Of a DNA stretch of 64,000 nucleotides, positions 61,974-64,000 are shown piece after piece. Position 1 is the stretch's first letter. Every line of letters starts with the position of its first letter. The translations under genes and the position numbers were made by a program. The notes under the pieces are model-generated. The model did no database searches. It was given only the letters and a program-made list of their open reading frames with translations, and was not told where the DNA came from. Location: the NCBI GenBank assembly GCA_963769235.1, contig CAVYKW010000001.1, positions 310,001 to 374,000 on the forward strand. The letters run 5' to 3'. Origin of the DNA: Bog-257 sp963769235 (GTDB lineage: Bacteria; Acidobacteriota; Terriglobia; Terriglobales; Acidobacteriaceae).

Positions 61974-62126
61974 TTGTCTATGAACGTCGATCCGTAAAGA
62001 ACTTTCTTTACCCGGGTACGAAAAACCCCAGGTTTCGAAAGTCGCGAGACCCTTCGACAGGCTCAGGGCAGGCTCCGGGGCACTCGAAGCACTGATTATT
62101 TTCCCCTCTTCAGTGGGGCGCGACCG

Positions 62127-62564
62127 CTACTGGCCGGCGGCTGCGGTGGTTCCGCAGTGCTGCTCGAAGGCCTTCTTCAGTTCGAAGGCAATCTCCGCAG
62201 CTTCGCGGCGCTCGATGTCGCTGCGCTGCATCATGTAGAGCAGCTTGCCGTCGCGCAGAATCGCAATCGACGGCGACGATGGCGGATATCCGGTGAAGTA
62301 GCTGCGGGCGCGCACCGTCGCGGCTGTGTCCTGACCAGCGAAGACCGAGTAGACTTTTTCCGGCCGCGAAGTATTTTGCAAGGCTGCGCGCACCGCGGGA
62401 CGCATGCGGCCAGCCGCACATCCGCAAATCGAATTCACAATCACCATCACCGTACCGGGCTGAGTGGGAAGTGCCTGGTCGACTTCTTCGGCAGTACGCA
62501 ATTCCTGAACACCCACGTTGGTCAGTTCCTCTCGCATGGGCACAAGCATGATTTCGGGATACAT
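62127..62564 (-). CDS. Bacilliredoxin (BrxA/BrxB, YphP-like)
   Basis: 145 aa: NSICGCAAG with the redox CGC (Cys47, Cys49), and DIERREAAEIAFELKKAF. Thioredoxin-fold disulfide reductase of low-molecular-weight thiols (bacillithiol in Firmicutes); the thiol here is unknown. Start firm, GAGGAG 4 bases upstream of ATG 62564. Confidence 0.88.
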   Translation of the reverse strand: MYPEIMLVPMREELTNVGVQELRTAEEVDQALPTQPGTVMVIVNSICGCAAGRMRPAVRAALQNTSRPEKVYSVFAGQDTAATVRARSYFTGYPPSSPSIAILRDGKLLYMMQRSDIERREAAEIAFELKKAFEQHCGTTAAAGQ

Positions 62565-62871
62565 AGCTCTCCTCAAGATTATGGTTACGAATCTCTCTTA
62601 CAACATAGATGCTGCGGCAGCTCGCGGAAGCGCAAGAAATAAGCACAATTGAATGAGGCTGGTTCGCGATCCCACTCATTCGAAAACCACGAACGAACGG
62701 GGCATCCGACCGACGTAGCCAAGCTGCGAGTCGGTCGGAAATCTCCCGATTGATAATTGCAGCATGCGAGACATCGGCCCCGTCCCCACAGGGGACAGCA
62801 TATCTAAGCCCAGCGTTTCAACGCTGGGAAGAATTTGGTTCAGGGCTGAGTCCCGCAGGGACGAAATATGG
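62565..62871. repeat. Left hairpin array of the RAYT element
   Basis: GTCCCC-ACA-GGGGAC (62782-62796), CCCAGCGTTTCAACGCTGGG (62809-62828) and GTCCC-GCA-GGGAC (62850-62862). These three lie in mirror order and orientation in the right array. No gene in this gap. Confidence 0.8.
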
Positions 62872-63309
62872 TCACCCGAACACGTAACGAGGGTCGTAGG
62901 ACGCGCCGGATTTGCGCAATAGCGTCATGAATTCCTGCTCGAAGCTCCACTTCCGATGATGCTCGGCTTGCCGCGCGATGTATTCGGCAACGACCTGCTT
63001 CTGCGACTGGCTTACGCTGAATGCGCCATATCCTTCCTGCCAATCGAAACGAACCCCACGCTCATGCAGCCAGCGCGAGCTATTGCCTTTCAACTCTTGC
63101 ACAGCCTTGGCTAACGGCATGGTCGGCGGAATCGAAACCAGCAGATGCACGTGATTAGTCGTGCCTCCGGCGGCGAGCAGCGTGATATTTTTAGCCAGAG
63201 CGGTGCCGGTCAGGTAGCGACAGAGTTCGTCAATGTCGGGGATGAGATTGGCCCGCTGCTTGGTGCTGAATACGCAATGCACCAGCACCCACGTGTGTGT
63301 GTGAGACAT
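62872..63309 (-). CDS. Y1 (IS200/REP-associated tyrosine) transposase
   Basis: 145 aa, single Y1_Tnp domain: TWVLVHCVFSTKQR, the HUH motif NHVHLL (His53, His55) and the catalytic Tyr110 (VAEYIARQAEHH). Handles single-stranded DNA hairpins, which fits the surrounding palindromes. Intact. Start ATG 63309, no strong ribosome binding site. Confidence 0.85.
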   Translation of the reverse strand: MSHTHTWVLVHCVFSTKQRANLIPDIDELCRYLTGTALAKNITLLAAGGTTNHVHLLVSIPPTMPLAKAVQELKGNSSRWLHERGVRFDWQEGYGAFSVSQSQKQVVAEYIARQAEHHRKWSFEQEFMTLLRKSGASYDPRYVFG

Positions 63310-63376
63310 ATTTTGAGCCTACGCGGCCTGCGGTCGGGTTGCGGTGATATCTGCCACATCGCACGGTTCATATGCC

Positions 63377-63457
63377 GTCCCTGCGGGACTCAGCTGCTGA
63401 TCATACCTTTCCCAGCGTTGAAACGCTGGGCTTAGATATGCTGTCCCCTTCGGGGAC
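63377..63457. repeat. Right hairpin array of the RAYT element
   Basis: GTCCC-TGC-GGGAC (63377-63389), CCCAGCGTTGAAACGCTGGG (63411-63430), GTCCCC-TTC-GGGGAC (63443-63457): reverse complement of the left array. Confidence 0.8.
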
Positions 63458-63462
63458 GGAGA

Positions 63463-63693
63463 TCAGGCCAACCCATCGTGCGACCCACCCTGGGACTGCT
63501 CTGAATCAGCACATTGGGGACACAGCGTACGCAGCCCACGCTCGTCGTCACTCCTGTGTTTCAGTTCATCGCTTAATGCCAGCTTGATTCCGCAGTTACT
63601 GCACTTCCCGATCCAGGGTCGATAGCGATTTCCCCCAGCTTTCCGCTGTGCAAATGGCCAGACAGGACACACAATGTATCCCTCACTATTCAT
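63463..63693 (-). CDS. Small zinc-ribbon hypothetical protein
   Basis: 76 aa: two metal-binding pairs (CSNCGIKLALSDEL, TLCPQC) around a Lys/Arg-rich middle. Not a recognised family; AGGGGG is too close to the ATG. It overlaps no repeat but begins just beside the RAYT array, so it may be a chance ORF. Confidence 0.35.
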   Translation of the reverse strand: MNSEGYIVCPVWPFAQRKAGGNRYRPWIGKCSNCGIKLALSDELKHRSDDERGLRTLCPQCADSEQSQGGSHDGLA

Positions 63694-63810
63694 ACCCCCT
63701 AATCATCCCCTGGCGGAACGTGTTTATCAAACATATATTCCCTCCCGCTTAAACGTAGGACCGAGATATGCTATGCCCGGCAAGGACAGCGTTTAGGTAA
63801 ATTTCCGAGC

Positions 63811-63843
63811 ACAAAAAAAGCCCGGAGCATTTCGCCCCGGGCT
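63811..63843 (-). terminator. Terminator of the gene at the right window edge
   Basis: Minus strand: AAGCCCGGGG...CTCCGGGCTT stem and then TTTTTTT; well placed 90 bases after the stop. Confidence 0.8.
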
Positions 63844-63849
63844 TACTGT

Positions 63850-63925
63850 GTCGCCGCTGAAGCGGCTCGATCCTAGTCGATCGGCCCGGGATGCGGACCT
63901 TAAGGTCCGCTCTACCCGAGCCTTT
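63850..63925. repeat. REP-like hairpin group near the right edge
   Basis: CGCCGCTGAAGCGGC and GCGGACCTTAAGGTCCGC between the terminator and the last gene. Confidence 0.45.
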
Positions 63926-63932
63926 TGCACTC

Positions 63933-64000
63933 TTACTCGGCAATCACTTCTTCGCCTTCGTTTTCGCCTTCGTGACGGAGCAGTTCCAGCGCGCGTTCGG
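63933..64000 (-). CDS. C-terminus of a truncated minus-strand gene
   Basis: The last ~21 residues (RALELLRHEGENEGEEVIAE) then TAA; the rest lies outside the window. Acidic tail; the family cannot be told from this piece. Confidence 0.5.
   Translation of the reverse strand, partial: ERALELLRHEGENEGEEVIAE

Larger units (their letters stand above)
62782..63457 (-). mobile_element. RAYT / IS200-like element bounded by REP hairpins
   Basis: A transposase gene framed by two arrays that are reverse complements: the shared block of about 35 bases (GACAGCATATCTAAGC... through the CCCAGCGTT palindrome) is identical on both sides. Ends are set at the outermost hairpins. A target-site duplication is not identifiable by eye. 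Confidence 0.7.

Overview
The window is a single chromosomal segment, fairly GC-rich (a visual estimate), that reads as Acidobacteriota, class Terriglobia (Koribacter-like). The pointers are GloVer/TIGR03803-type repeat proteins, an acidobacterial VWFA-type remnant, PEP-CTERM proteins, an outer-membrane LptD, and intergenic spaces packed with GNCTGAAGNC-type hairpins and a TCATCCTGAGCGGAG... repeat. The taxonomic call is an inference from gene content; there is no rRNA in the window. I found no rRNA, no tRNA, no CRISPR array and no prophage.

Layout. 1-3.5 kb: three tandem PEP-CTERM paralogues; the first and third share a degenerate duplicated ~430-bp leader with a sigma-54-like box and a conserved long-range stem. 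3.5-9.4 kb (minus): a SurA-like parvulin, a DsbA-like thiol oxidoreductase, larE and lptD, i.e. mostly envelope biogenesis; lptD carries an apparent frameshift near its 5' end. 9.6-20 kb: RDD membrane protein, a KimA-like APC transporter with a C-terminal USP-like domain, two GloVer-repeat secreted proteins around a cupin, an SDR, a GNAT, and an MmcQ/YjbR protein with a histone-like basic tail. 20-25 kb: a secreted PNGase A-like protein, a Ras-like GTPase fused to a TIR domain (the most striking gene here), a PAP2 phosphatase and rpmB. 25-33 kb: accessory proteins, a truncated VWA gene, a tandem-repeat tract, a diguanylate cyclase and trxA.

33-46 kb is the housekeeping core: lexA divergent from ruvB (SOS and repair), queD-queE-queC (7-deazaguanine synthesis), moeA-moaC-mog (molybdenum cofactor), a YdjM-like hydrolase, a VTT membrane protein and ligA. 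46-48.4 kb holds a second, minus-strand cluster of three PEP-CTERM paralogues of the same family as the first. 48.8-62.6 kb: PRC-barrel protein, HIT hydrolase, rpsA with a clear sigma-70 promoter, three secreted proteins, a LysW-like acidic zinc ribbon, an M28 peptidase, a rhomboid, a monooxygenase-fold protein, pyk, a YihY/BrkB membrane protein and a bacilliredoxin. 62.8-63.5 kb: a Y1 (RAYT/IS200-like) transposase bracketed by mirror-image arrays of three hairpins. The window ends inside a minus-strand gene with its own terminator.

The strongest leads are the GTPase-TIR fusion, the conserved sigma-54-like/structured leader of the PEP-CTERM genes, the PNGase A-like protein, the LysW-like protein lacking the usual C-terminus, and the RAYT with its hairpins, which also resemble a dispersed ~185-bp repeat.
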